A stretch of DNA of 46,694 bases, taken from Chloroflexota bacterium. Lineage in GTDB: Bacteria; Chloroflexota; Dehalococcoidia; UBA2979. The stretch is taken from contig CANKAU010000001.1 of assembly GCA_947479915.1 (NCBI GenBank), positions 153,977 to 200,670 of the forward strand. Reading direction: 5' to 3'. The notes beneath the pieces are model-generated. The model worked only from the letters and a program-made list of their open reading frames with translations. It was not told where the DNA came from and made no database searches. Shown here in pieces: positions 24,904 through 33,741 of this stretch (its first letter is position 1; each line of letters opens with the position of its first letter). The translations under genes were made by a program, and so were the position numbers.

Positions 24904-26613
24904 ATGTCGGACATGTCTCAGTACTGGGGACGACAGATGATCGGGCGCCGGGCCCTGCTGCGCGGCAGCGCGGTCGGCGCGGCCGGCCTCGCGGGCGCGG
25001 CGCTGATCGGCTGCGGCGGTGGTGGCTCCAGCACGCCCGCGGCCAGCACGCCGGGCGTCGCGAAGAGCGCGGAAACGCCGTCGGCTGAGCAGCCGCAGAT
25101 GAGCGAGGCGTTCGTCCTCGTCCAGACCCGCGACGCCGTCAGCCTCGAGCCGCTCGACGCGAACGTCTACACGGTGCCGGAGCGGATCGGCCTGGTGTAC
25201 CCGCGTCTGCTGTTCTCCACGCTGGAGAACCCGAACGACCCGGCCGCCGTGAAGTGGGTTCCGTCCTACGCGGTGCAGTCCTTCGAGAACGCCGACGGCG
25301 GCAAGACGATGACCTTCAAGCTCAAGCCGGGCGTGAAGTACCAGAACATCGCCCCGCTCAACGGTCGCGAGTTCACGTCCGCGGACGTGAAGTTCTCGAT
25401 CGAGCGCTACATGAAGAACCCGAAGAGCTCCTTCTCGAACCGCTTCGATGACATCGCAAGCATCGAAACGCCGGACAAGCTCACGGTCGTCTTCAAGCTG
25501 AAGCAGCCGTCGCGCTACCTGGTGTCGTCGCTGGGCGCGGAGTCCGCGCTCATCACGCCGCCGGAGCTGGAGAACGATTACAAGACCAAGGCCATCGGCC
25601 CGGGCCCGTTCATCCACGAGCAGTACCTCCAGGGCGAGGGTTCGACCTACAAGAAGAACCCGGACTACATCGACGCGAAGAACATCTGGTTCAACAAGTA
25701 CCTCATCAAGGTCATGACGGACGCGGCGACGCGTAACGCCGCTATCAAGACGAGCCAGATCGACTACGTGGACTCTGCCACGCTGACGCCCGCCGACGTG
25801 AAGACGATCGAGGGCCCCTCGGTGAAGGTATTCGAGAACATCTCCGCCTCCTCGGTCAACATCACGTGGAACATGAAGAACCCGAAGTGGGCGGACTACC
25901 GTCTGCGCCTCGCGATGTCGAAGGCGTTCGACCGCCAGGCCTACATCGACCAGACGCAGCAGGGCGCCGGCAAGTGGACGGGCATCGTCCCGGTCGACTT
26001 CGGCAAGATGGCCTTCAACGAGGACGAGGTGAAGGCGCAGAACGTCTTCAAGTACGACCCCGCTGAGGCGAAGAAGCTCTTCGAGGCGGCCGGCGGCAAG
26101 CCGGGCTTCGCGGTGGAGTACTGGTACTCCTCCAACGGCACCACGGACGGCGTCCAGCTCCAGTTCATCGCCAAGCAGTGGGAACAGAACCTGGGCATCA
26201 AGACCACGCTCAAGACCGAGGACTACAGCATCGGCCTGCCGAAGATGTACCTCGGCGCGGCGGGTCCGGGCGGCGGCTACCCGGACATGAACACCACGGG
26301 CTACACCATCCCGAACTGGCACGAACACCTGTTCGCGCCGTACCTCAAGGGTGGCAACCGCAACGGCTCCAACTTCGACGACGCGGAGTTCACGAAGATG
26401 GCGGCCGACCTCAAGGGGACCCTGGACGACAAGGAAGCCTTCGAGAAGTCGCGCAAGATGCAGGCCTACATCTGGGAGAAGCAGCTCCCCATGGCGTCCC
26501 GCCCGAACGCACGTCAGTTCAACGCGTACAACGCAAAGCTGCGCAACTTCCCCATGCCGGGCAACTACCCGCCGGGCATGGAGTGGGCGTACGGCGCCTG
26601 GAAGGGTAAGTAG
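24904..26613 (+). CDS. ABC transporter substrate-binding lipoprotein (peptide/nickel family 5)
   Basis: Extracellular solute receptor of 569 residues, family SBP_bac_5. The N-terminus has twin arginines (GRRALLRGS, Arg15-Arg16), a hydrophobic run and a lipobox ALIGC with Cys37, so it is probably a Tat lipoprotein; a Ser/Thr/Ala linker follows. The conserved entry motif is seen as NGREFTSADVKFSIERYM (about 155-172), and RLAMSKAFDRQAYID is the second typical stretch. Codon use is strongly biased to C-ending codons with many AAG and AAC, as in highly expressed genes. It heads an operon with two permeases; a UUCG hairpin just after its stop probably lets the receptor be made in excess. Confidence 0.92.
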   Translation: MSDMSQYWGRQMIGRRALLRGSAVGAAGLAGAALIGCGGGGSSTPAASTPGVAKSAETPSAEQPQMSEAFVLVQTRDAVSLEPLDANVYTVPERIGLVYPRLLFSTLENPNDPAAVKWVPSYAVQSFENADGGKTMTFKLKPGVKYQNIAPLNGREFTSADVKFSIERYMKNPKSSFSNRFDDIASIETPDKLTVVFKLKQPSRYLVSSLGAESALITPPELENDYKTKAIGPGPFIHEQYLQGEGSTYKKNPDYIDAKNIWFNKYLIKVMTDAATRNAAIKTSQIDYVDSATLTPADVKTIEGPSVKVFENISASSVNITWNMKNPKWADYRLRLAMSKAFDRQAYIDQTQQGAGKWTGIVPVDFGKMAFNEDEVKAQNVFKYDPAEAKKLFEAAGGKPGFAVEYWYSSNGTTDGVQLQFIAKQWEQNLGIKTTLKTEDYSIGLPKMYLGAAGPGGGYPDMNTTGYTIPNWHEHLFAPYLKGGNRNGSNFDDAEFTKMAADLKGTLDDKEAFEKSRKMQAYIWEKQLPMASRPNARQFNAYNAKLRNFPMPGNYPPGMEWAYGAWKGK

Positions 26614-26620
26614 CCTGGAT

Positions 26621-26644
26621 GCGGCCCGGCTTCGGCCGGGCCGC
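26621..26644 (+). terminator. UUCG-capped hairpin between receptor and permease genes
   Basis: Perfect 10-bp stem GCGGCCCGGC / GCCGGGCCGC closed by a UUCG tetraloop, eight bases after the receptor stop codon, with no T-tract. Likely an attenuator or mRNA-stabilising hairpin that raises receptor level over permeases (inference). Confidence 0.7.
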
Positions 26645-26761
26645 GCGTCGCAGGCGAACGGTATGGCCCGCGCCCGCACCTTGCGGACGCAGGCCATATC
26701 GAGTATTCCCCTTCTCGACACATCCAGCCGCAGACCGACACCAGGCCACTAGGGGGCTCCG

Positions 26762-27721
26762 ATGTTGATCTATGTGACCCGGCGACTTCTGCTGGCGATC
26801 CCGACTCTGTTTCTCGTGATCCTGATCGTGTTCACGGCAGTTCGCGTTGTCCCCACGGACATCGCCGATCTGCTGGTATCGGGCGGATCCACGAGCTCCA
26901 CCGGCCAGTCGGATGCGGTGAAAGCCGCGATCCGGAAAGAGCTGCACCTGGATCAGCCGATCCCGGTTCAGCTGGGCTACTACACCGTGAACCTGCTGAA
27001 GGGTGACATCGGCCGGTCGGCCTACGACCAGAAGCCGGTCGCCAAGAAGATCTACGACGCGCTGCCCGTCACCGTAGAGGTGGCGCTGCTGTCGATCACG
27101 CTGTCCACGGTGCTCGCCATCGCCATCGGCGTGATGAGCGCGCTGCGGCAGGACACATTCTACGACTACGGCATCCGCCTCCTGACGATCTTCGCCTTTG
27201 CGGCGCCGGTCTTCTGGGTGGGGACGCTCGCGATCGTGCTCCCGGCGCGGTGGGGCTACTTCCCACCGCTGTTCTTCGTCCCGTTCCTGTCCGACCCGAT
27301 CTCGAACCTTCAGCAGTTCATCGTGCCGGCCACTGTGCTCGCGATGAACCTGATGGGCTCGGTGTCACGCATGGTGCGCTCCTCGATGCTCGAGGTGCTT
27401 CGGCAGGACTACATCCGGACGGCATACGCGAAGGGCCTGCAGACCCGCGTGGTGATCACGCGGCACGCCCTGCGCAACGGCTTCATCCCGGTGCTGACAT
27501 TCCTGGCGCTCCAGCTGTCCAACCTGCTCGGCGGCTCGGTCATCATCGAATCGATCTTCGCGCTGCCAGGTGTGGGCACGCTGACGGTCAGCGCGATTGC
27601 GACGAAGGACTACACGGTCATCCAGGGCTGTGTGCTGTTCTTCGGCTGCATCGTGGTCGTGATGAACCTGCTGGTTGACCTGAGCTACGGCTTCATCGAC
27701 CCGCGCCTGCGACGCCGCTAG
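26762..27721 (+). CDS. ABC transporter permease, DppB/OppB type
   Basis: First membrane subunit of the peptide/nickel-type importer, 319 residues. It begins with YVTRRLLLAIPTLFLVILIV, the typical DppB N-terminal helix. The TM domain is in the second half, and the EAA loop that docks the ATPase is visible as DYIRTAYAKGLQTRVVITRH (about 215-234). RBS AGGGGG is about 6 bases upstream of the ATG. It follows the receptor gene by 148 bases and precedes the DppC-type gene by 22. No nucleotide-binding subunit is found in the window. Confidence 0.93.
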   Translation: MLIYVTRRLLLAIPTLFLVILIVFTAVRVVPTDIADLLVSGGSTSSTGQSDAVKAAIRKELHLDQPIPVQLGYYTVNLLKGDIGRSAYDQKPVAKKIYDALPVTVEVALLSITLSTVLAIAIGVMSALRQDTFYDYGIRLLTIFAFAAPVFWVGTLAIVLPARWGYFPPLFFVPFLSDPISNLQQFIVPATVLAMNLMGSVSRMVRSSMLEVLRQDYIRTAYAKGLQTRVVITRHALRNGFIPVLTFLALQLSNLLGGSVIIESIFALPGVGTLTVSAIATKDYTVIQGCVLFFGCIVVVMNLLVDLSYGFIDPRLRRR

Positions 27722-27743
27722 GCCCAGAGGAAGGTAGTCAACA

Positions 27744-28655
27744 ATGGCCACTCAGAACCCGGCCGCTGACGCGATCTCCCGGCTCACGGCTCCGCCGCCG
27801 AGCCCGCTGGTCGCCCTGTTTCGCACCATCCTCACGTTCTCGCGGCGCAAGCCGATCGGCGCCATTTCCGCGGCGATCATCCTGCTGCTGATCCTGATGG
27901 CGGTCATCGGCCCGTCGATCGCGCCGTACGACCCGGACGCGGGCGATGCCGCGCGCGTCCTGAAGGGGCCGAACCTGGCCTACCCCATGGGGAACGACCA
28001 GGTCGGCCGCGACATCCTGAGCCGCGTCATGTACGGCGCCCGCGTCTCGCTGCAGGTCAGCCTGATGTCGGTGGTCTTCGGCTCGCTCGTGGGCGTCGTC
28101 ATCGGGACGGTGTCCGCGTACTTCGAGGGCTGGTTCGACGCCGTTCTCCAGCGATTCGTAGACGCGCTGCTGGCGATCCCGCTGATCGTCATCGCGATCA
28201 TGCTGGTCTCGCTCGTGTCGCCGACGCTGAACAACCTGATCGTCGCGCTCGCCATCTCCATCGCGCCTCGCGCCTCGCGCGTGGCTCGAGGTTCGGCGCT
28301 CGCCGTGAAGCACGAGCAGTACGTGGAAGCCGCGAAGGCCATCGGGGCGACGGACACGCGCATCATCGCGCGCTACATCTTCCCGAACATCTTCGCCCCG
28401 ATCCTGGTGCTGTTCACGGTCACCATGGGTGCCGCGATCACCGCGGAAGCATCGCTTGCCTTCCTCGGCCTCGGCCCGTCGACCCTCATCTCGTGGGGCC
28501 GCATGTTGAGCGCGGAAGGCCGCCAGTACATGCAGGTCGCATGGTGGATGGCGGTGTACCCGGGCCTGACGATCATGCTCGCGGTGCTCGCGTTCAACAT
28601 GTTCGGTGACGCACTCCGCGACGTGCTGGACCCGCGCCTCCGAGGCAGCCGCTAG
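27744..28655 (+). CDS. ABC transporter permease, DppC/OppC type
   Basis: Second membrane subunit, 303 residues. The N-terminal cytoplasmic tail and first helix (KPIGAISAAIILLLILMAVI) lead to the OppC-like LAYPMGNDQVGRDILSRVMY motif, then the TM domain with EAA loop HEQYVEAAKAIGATDTRIIA (about 190-209). FLGLGPSTLISWGRMLSAEG near the C-terminus is also family-typical. It is the last gene of the operon, ending before a 14-bp hairpin. The usual DppD and DppF ATPase genes do not follow; they must be encoded elsewhere or shared with other systems. Confidence 0.93.
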   Translation: MATQNPAADAISRLTAPPPSPLVALFRTILTFSRRKPIGAISAAIILLLILMAVIGPSIAPYDPDAGDAARVLKGPNLAYPMGNDQVGRDILSRVMYGARVSLQVSLMSVVFGSLVGVVIGTVSAYFEGWFDAVLQRFVDALLAIPLIVIAIMLVSLVSPTLNNLIVALAISIAPRASRVARGSALAVKHEQYVEAAKAIGATDTRIIARYIFPNIFAPILVLFTVTMGAAITAEASLAFLGLGPSTLISWGRMLSAEGRQYMQVAWWMAVYPGLTIMLAVLAFNMFGDALRDVLDPRLRGSR

Positions 28656-28677
28656 CCTCGACGCGTTCGAGATCACA

Positions 28678-28709
28678 CAAGGGGCCGGTGCGAGAGCACC
28701 GGCCCCTTG
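28678..28709. terminator. Bidirectional hairpin with GAGA loop
   Basis: Stem CAAGGGGCCGGTGC / GCACCGGCCCCTTG (14 bp, perfect) with GNRA-type loop GAGA, ending the ABC operon and the convergent aldo/keto reductase gene. Confidence 0.8.
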
Positions 28710-28743
28710 CCTTGTATCGCAGTCGCCGGAGCTACGAGGTGCG

Positions 28744-29592
28744 CTACGCCTCGTCGAAGGCGCGCGCCGCCGCCTCCAGCGCACGCTGATCCGCCTCCGG
28801 CATCGGCACGAAGCCCGCGAGCGTCTCGAGGTTCTCGCGCACCCGCGAGGGATGCCGCGCGCCGGGAATCGCGACCGAGACGCCCGGGTGCGAGAGCACA
28901 TGACACAGCAACCGGGCCGGCGTGACGAGGCCGACCTCACCGCGTGCGATCTCGCCGCGCATGATGCTGGTGCGGCCGGAACCACCCATCGGACGCATCA
29001 CGATGACGCCGACATCGCGTGCCGCCGCCTCCGCGATCAGCGCCGCGCTTTCCGGTACGAAGGCCGAGTAGTCCACCATCACGGTGTCGAACGCATCCGA
29101 CTCGATGATCAACCGGAGCACGTCGAGGTTGTGCGTGGACACGCCGATGTGCCGCACGAGCCCGCGGAACTGCGCGATCCGCAGGCCGGTCAGCGCCCCG
29201 TGGTCCTCGTCCATCACGGCGGCCCAGGCCTCCAGTGATGACACGTCATGCAACTGGTACAGGTCGATCGCCTCAACGCCCAGCACGCTCAGCGAGCGGT
29301 CCACGTCGCGCTGGGCGCCGTCCGCGGTGTGACTGAACGTCTTCGTCGACACGTGGAAATCGAGGCACCCGCGCACGCGGATCACCTGTCCCAGCAGGTA
29401 CTCGCTCCCGGCATACTCACGGGCGGTGTCGATGAAGTTCATCCCGAGGTCGATCGCCGCATGCACGGTGGCCGCGGCGTCGGGGGAGTGCGGCGTGTCC
29501 ATCGCGCCCAGGCCGACGGCCACGACGTCCAGCCCGGTCCGCCCCAGTCGGCGCGTTGGCAGATCGGGCACGGGCACCTCCGGCGGGCTCAC
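28744..29592 (-). CDS. Aldo/keto reductase
   Basis: NADPH-dependent carbonyl reductase on a TIM barrel, 282 residues. The catalytic tetrad is complete: Asp55 and Tyr60 in NFIDTAREYAGSEYLL, Lys84 in VSTKTF and His115 in LYQLHDV. The N-terminus LPTRRLGRTGLDVVAVGLGA is the family start. The C-terminal part SVAIPGARHPSRVRENLETL carries the nucleotide-phosphate-binding residues. The start codon used is GTG at 29592, preceded by a GAGGGG; no ATG fits better. Substrate cannot be inferred. Divergent from the exported protease gene. Confidence 0.9.
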   Translation of the reverse strand: MSPPEVPVPDLPTRRLGRTGLDVVAVGLGAMDTPHSPDAAATVHAAIDLGMNFIDTAREYAGSEYLLGQVIRVRGCLDFHVSTKTFSHTADGAQRDVDRSLSVLGVEAIDLYQLHDVSSLEAWAAVMDEDHGALTGLRIAQFRGLVRHIGVSTHNLDVLRLIIESDAFDTVMVDYSAFVPESAALIAEAAARDVGVIVMRPMGGSGRTSIMRGEIARGEVGLVTPARLLCHVLSHPGVSVAIPGARHPSRVRENLETLAGFVPMPEADQRALEAAARAFDEA

Positions 29593-29739
29593 GCGCCCCT
29601 CGCCGCTCCATGATGCGGCACCGAGCTGCGAGCCGGGGGGTGCGGCGCGGATTGTTCCGGCGCGGTACCGTGATCGAGCACCACCCGCGGACGCTCCCAG
29701 CTCCCAGCGCGTCGCGCGACTCCCGTTCGGAGGGACTCG

Positions 29740-32418
29740 ATGGGTCTATCGGTCACCACGCGCCCGACACCCTCACGGTGGGGTGTGCTGACCGTCCTCG
29801 CCGCGCTCGTCGTGGCCCTCAGCGGGCTGCTCGCTACCCCGCGCGCCGCCGAGGCGCAGACGCCGGCCACGGAGATCTTCGCGCGTATCGCTCCCGCCGT
29901 GCCGGTGGTCGAGACGCCGCGCGGCCACGGCACCGGATTCCTAATCGACGCGAACCACGTGATGACGGACGCCCACGTCGTCGAGGACTTCGACATCGTC
30001 AAGGTGCGTTTCCCCGACGGTGCGACGTTCGGCACTGCGAAGGTCGTCGTGCGCGATCGCATGGTCGATCTCGCAGTCATCGAGATCGCCGGCACGCGCG
30101 ACTTCGTGCCGACGATCGCGGACGCACCGACGGTGGTCGGGTCTGAGCTCTACGTCCTCGGGTACCCCGGCCGCACGGCGAACTCGCCGCAGCCGGTGTT
30201 CAGTCGGGGACTTCTCTCCCAAGTGTCACGCTGGGACGCGATGGGCATCACGTACCTGCGCACGGACGCCAGCGGCGAGCCGGGCATCAGCGGCGGCCCC
30301 GTGCTCGACGCCGCCGGCAACGTCGTCGCGATCATCCAGTTCGGTTCGCCCGCCGGCTCGTACATGGTGGGCGCCTCCGCCGCCGCCTTGAAGGCGCGCG
30401 CGCTCCGCCACCTCGCAGGAGAGGACGTGGACGGCATCACCCGCCGCGCCCCGTTCGGCCCCTCGGCAACGTCGTTCGAGGCGCGCCTCGGCGGGCCAGC
30501 GCGGCCCGAGGCGTCGTACTTCGTCACCCCGACGGCTGCCGTCGCCGCGCAGATCACCCTCGATGCCAGCGGCCTCGGCGCCCCCGTCGCGGCGAGCCTG
30601 TACACCGGCCGTGGCGAGTGGGTCGCAGGCTCGGTGCTCAACGCCGCGCGCAAGACGGCCACCCTGAGCGCGGAACTCGCCGCGGGGCAGACGTATTGGC
30701 TCAGCGTGGCGAGCGACCGCGCGGTTCGCGTCGGCATCCGATCGACCGTCGCAATGACGCGGTTCGACGACCCCGACGACTCGCGGATGAACACGGGCCG
30801 CAACATCGCGATGTTCGATCACGCGAATGACACCGACTGCCGTCCGATCGCGCTGCGGGCCGGGCAGAAGATCACAGCGCGCGCGGAATCTGTCACCGCG
30901 GACCCCACGCTGTACATCGCTTCGCCCGGGGGCGCCGTCCTCGCTGGTGACTCCGATACCGGCGACGGCATCCGCGGGGGCGACGCCGAGGCGAGCACCA
31001 CGGCGGCCTCGGACGGCGACTTCGTCGTCTGCGTGTCGTCCGAAGTGCCCGTCACGCAGGCGTCGGGCTACGCCCTCACGGTCACCACGACGCCCGTGCC
31101 GGTCCTCGGCGCGGAGGCGGGTCGGTTCTCGCTGAGCAGCGCGCGCCTCGCGGCGCCCCGCCGCTCCAACCCCACCGTCGCGCTGCTCGACGGACGAGTG
31201 ATGACGATCGGCGGGATGGACGCGAACGACCGCCCCCTCGCAACCGCCGAGATCCTCGACCCCGCCACGAACACCGTGACAGTCGTCCCGACGCGCGACA
31301 TCGTTGCACGGCGCGACGCGACCGCCGTGCTGCTGAAGGACGGTCGCGTCCTCGTGATCGGCGGCGCGACGGCCGAGGGCGTGACGAACGCCGCATCGGT
31401 GTTCAATCCCACCGACAGCACCTGGACGACCGTCGGGCCGATGAGCATGCCGCGCCTCGGGGCGGAGGCGATCGTGTTGGACGACGGGCGCGTGCTGATC
31501 GCGACCGGATCCGACCGCTTCGGACCGACCACCTCGGCTGAGATCTTCGATCCGATCACCGGCCGCTTCTCGATCACCGGGTCGATGACGGTCGCCCGCA
31601 GCGGCCTCGTCGGCTCGAAGCTGCTTGATGGGCGCGTGCTCTTCGCGGGCGGCGTGGACGCGGCGGAGAAGACCAACGCCACCGCCGAGTTCTACGACCC
31701 GAAGTCGGGTCGGTTCACCTCGACGGGCGGCCTAAACACCGCACGCTACAACCACAACTCCACGCTGCTCCCGAACGGTCGCGTGCTCATCACCGGCGGC
31801 ACGACCCCGTGGGAGGAACTCACCAGCGCCGAGCTCTACGACCCCGACGCAGGCGTCTTCCGCATCACCGGGGATATGCAGTTCGCGCGGCAGGCGCACT
31901 CCGCGTTGCTGCTGCCCAACGGGCGCGTGCTGATCGCGAGCGGCGCGTACAGCACCGGCCTCAAGCGCGACTTCATTGTTGAGGTAGGCGCGGCGGAGCT
32001 CTACGACAACGCCTCGGGCACGTTCATCCCCGCGGGGTCGATGGCGGTCGCGCGCGCGCAGTTCGGGGCGGTGCTGCCTGGAGGCGGTGTCGTCTTCATG
32101 GGCGGCGCTACCGAGGCCGGCGCGCTCGACTCCATCGAGACCTACGCCCCGGGCAGCGCGACCCCGGTCGGCAGCGGCGGCTTTGTCGCACCGCCCGTGT
32201 TCGGCGGCAGCACCGCGCTTGCGGTGTTCAAGGGTGGGACGGTTGACCAGCTCGAGGCCACCGCGCAGGACGCCGGCGCGACCGGGGTGTGGGTGCAGGA
32301 CGGCGGGGGCACGCCTCGACTGCTCGTCGTGGGCGGTCCGGGCTTCGTCTCCTCGGCGTTCCGCGCGGCGTTCTCGCGCGGCGTCCCGGCCTCCACGTCC
32401 GTCACGCTCACGCGCTAA
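29740..32418 (+). CDS. Exported trypsin-like protease with Kelch propeller and shared C-terminal domain
   Basis: Large secreted protein of 892 residues. A signal peptide (1-39, ending AAEA-Q) precedes a trypsin/HtrA-type protease domain with His79 (TDAHVV), Asp110 (DRMVDLAVIE) and Ser184 (PGISGGPVLD), so the triad is intact. Residues about 220-450 look like two beta-sandwich modules of the pre-peptidase C-terminal type (for example AGQTYWLSVASDR). From about 460 to 815 there are six or seven Kelch repeats, each with the DGRVLxxGG core (DGRVMTIGG, DGRVLVIGG, DGRVLFAGG, NGRVLITGG). Residues from about 817 on are the C-terminal domain shared with two other exported proteins here. The start has CGGAGGG about 6 bases upstream. 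Target unknown; a surface processing or adhesive enzyme is inferred. Confidence 0.88.
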   Translation: MGLSVTTRPTPSRWGVLTVLAALVVALSGLLATPRAAEAQTPATEIFARIAPAVPVVETPRGHGTGFLIDANHVMTDAHVVEDFDIVKVRFPDGATFGTAKVVVRDRMVDLAVIEIAGTRDFVPTIADAPTVVGSELYVLGYPGRTANSPQPVFSRGLLSQVSRWDAMGITYLRTDASGEPGISGGPVLDAAGNVVAIIQFGSPAGSYMVGASAAALKARALRHLAGEDVDGITRRAPFGPSATSFEARLGGPARPEASYFVTPTAAVAAQITLDASGLGAPVAASLYTGRGEWVAGSVLNAARKTATLSAELAAGQTYWLSVASDRAVRVGIRSTVAMTRFDDPDDSRMNTGRNIAMFDHANDTDCRPIALRAGQKITARAESVTADPTLYIASPGGAVLAGDSDTGDGIRGGDAEASTTAASDGDFVVCVSSEVPVTQASGYALTVTTTPVPVLGAEAGRFSLSSARLAAPRRSNPTVALLDGRVMTIGGMDANDRPLATAEILDPATNTVTVVPTRDIVARRDATAVLLKDGRVLVIGGATAEGVTNAASVFNPTDSTWTTVGPMSMPRLGAEAIVLDDGRVLIATGSDRFGPTTSAEIFDPITGRFSITGSMTVARSGLVGSKLLDGRVLFAGGVDAAEKTNATAEFYDPKSGRFTSTGGLNTARYNHNSTLLPNGRVLITGGTTPWEELTSAELYDPDAGVFRITGDMQFARQAHSALLLPNGRVLIASGAYSTGLKRDFIVEVGAAELYDNASGTFIPAGSMAVARAQFGAVLPGGGVVFMGGATEAGALDSIETYAPGSATPVGSGGFVAPPVFGGSTALAVFKGGTVDQLEATAQDAGATGVWVQDGGGTPRLLVVGGPGFVSSAFRAAFSRGVPASTSVTLTR
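32191..32418 (+). other. Shared C-terminal domain, copy B
   Basis: Last 75 residues of the protease/Kelch protein: PPVFGGSTALAVFKGGTVDQ, ATGVWVQD, LLVVGGPGFVSSAFRAAFS and a terminal VTLTR. Matches copies A and C at most conserved positions. Confidence 0.85.
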
Positions 32419-32458
32419 GCGCGGCGCGCGAGGCAACGAGGGCAACCGCACGCCTCGC

Positions 32459-32464
32459 TATACT
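32459..32464 (+). promoter_or_regulatory. -10 element TATACT before the catabolic cluster
   Basis: CTCGCTATACTCGGG lies 47 bases before the GTG at 32512, matching TATAAT at 5 of 6; no clear -35. It may start the 32512-38647 cluster. Confidence 0.45.
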
Positions 32465-32511
32465 CGGGCCAGAACGCTCGAATCACCCACCGACCAGTCC
32501 ACGGAGCGCCT

Positions 32512-33690
32512 GTGCTTCCCCTGTCCGGCATCACTGTCGTCGCCCTCGAACAGGCCGTCGCCGCACCTCTTGCGACGAGGCACCTCGCGGACTGGGGCGC
32601 GCGCGTCATCAAGGTGGAGCGGCCCGGCAGCGGCGATTTCGCGCGCGACTACGACCGCACGGTGAACGGCCTTGCGAGCCACTTCGTATGGCTCAACCGT
32701 GGCAAGGAGTCGCTGACGCTCGACCTCAAGCAGCCCGACGCGCGCGAGGTCCTCGCGCAGCTCGTGGCGCAGGCGGACGTGTTTCTGCAGAACCTCGGCC
32801 CCGGCGCCGTGGACCGGATGGGCTTCGGCGCGGACGTGCTGCGCGCGCGGCACCCCTCACTGATCACGTGCGGGATCTCCGGCTACGGCACCACCGGGTC
32901 CTACCGTGACCGCAAGGCGTACGACCTGCTCATCCAGGCCGAGTCCGGCATCATCTCCACGACCGGCACCGAGGATCACCCGTCGAAGATCGGCATCTCG
33001 ATCGCGGACATCGCCTCCGGCATCTACGCGTACTCCGGCGTGCTCACGGCGCTCATCGGCCGCGGCCGTACCGGCGAGGGCGCCACCATCGAGGTGTCGA
33101 TGCTCGAGGCGCTCGGGGAGTGGATGGGCTTCCCCGCGTACTACAGCGGCTACAGCGGCGTGCCGCTCCAGCGCAGCGGCGCGCACCACGCCTCGATCGT
33201 TCCGTATGGCCCGATCGAGGCGGGCGATGGCACGACAATGTTCATCGCGGTGCAGAACCAGCGCGAGTGGGTGCGCTTCTGCGAGGAGGTGCTGCGCGAC
33301 GCCTCGCTGGCCGCGGACGCGCGCTTCGACTCCGGCGCTGCGCGGCAGACGAACCGCGACACGCTCTACGCGATCATCGAGGACGTCACGCACGGGCTGA
33401 CCGGCGCCGAGCTGTCGGCGCGCCTCGAGGCCGGCGATATCGCGTTCGCGGAGATGCGCAGCATCCAGGGGTTCGTCGACCATCCGCAGCTCAAGGAGCG
33501 CGACCGCTTCCGCGAGGTGCAGTCGCCCGCCGGGCCGCTCTGGGCGATGCTGCCCCCCGCCACCTTCGAGGGCATGGAGGCATCCATGGGCGCAATTCCC
33601 GCTGTGGGCGCGCACACCGACGCGATCCTCGCCGAGCTCGGCCGCTCCACCGAGGAGATCGCACGCCTGCACGAGGCCGGCGCGGTCTAG
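32512..33690 (+). CDS. CaiB/BaiF-family (class III) CoA-transferase, third copy
   Basis: Class III CoA-transferase of 392 residues. The N-terminal LSGITVVALEQAVAAPLATR and WGARVIKVERPGSGDFARDY are the CoA-binding start. GISIADIASGIYAYSGVLTA contains the likely catalytic Asp, followed by ATIEVSMLEALGEWM. The N-terminus is closer to the alpha-methylacyl-CoA racemase/formyl-CoA transferase-like members than the paired copies at 6479-8839 are. The start is GTG 32512. It opens a run of co-directional genes for a dehydrogenase, hydrolases and a ThDP enzyme, so it probably activates an acid of that pathway (inference). Confidence 0.9.
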   Translation: MLPLSGITVVALEQAVAAPLATRHLADWGARVIKVERPGSGDFARDYDRTVNGLASHFVWLNRGKESLTLDLKQPDAREVLAQLVAQADVFLQNLGPGAVDRMGFGADVLRARHPSLITCGISGYGTTGSYRDRKAYDLLIQAESGIISTTGTEDHPSKIGISIADIASGIYAYSGVLTALIGRGRTGEGATIEVSMLEALGEWMGFPAYYSGYSGVPLQRSGAHHASIVPYGPIEAGDGTTMFIAVQNQREWVRFCEEVLRDASLAADARFDSGAARQTNRDTLYAIIEDVTHGLTGAELSARLEAGDIAFAEMRSIQGFVDHPQLKERDRFREVQSPAGPLWAMLPPATFEGMEASMGAIPAVGAHTDAILAELGRSTEEIARLHEAGAV

Positions 33691-33741
33691 CGCCAACCGC
33701 TGTATCGTCGCGCGAGACTCGAAGAGCGAGGGGAGACGCCT

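Noticed and set aside
24748-26721. 657-codon minus-strand frame opposite the ABC receptor gene
   Set aside because: Covers the promoter and gene of a clear substrate-binding protein; no domain.
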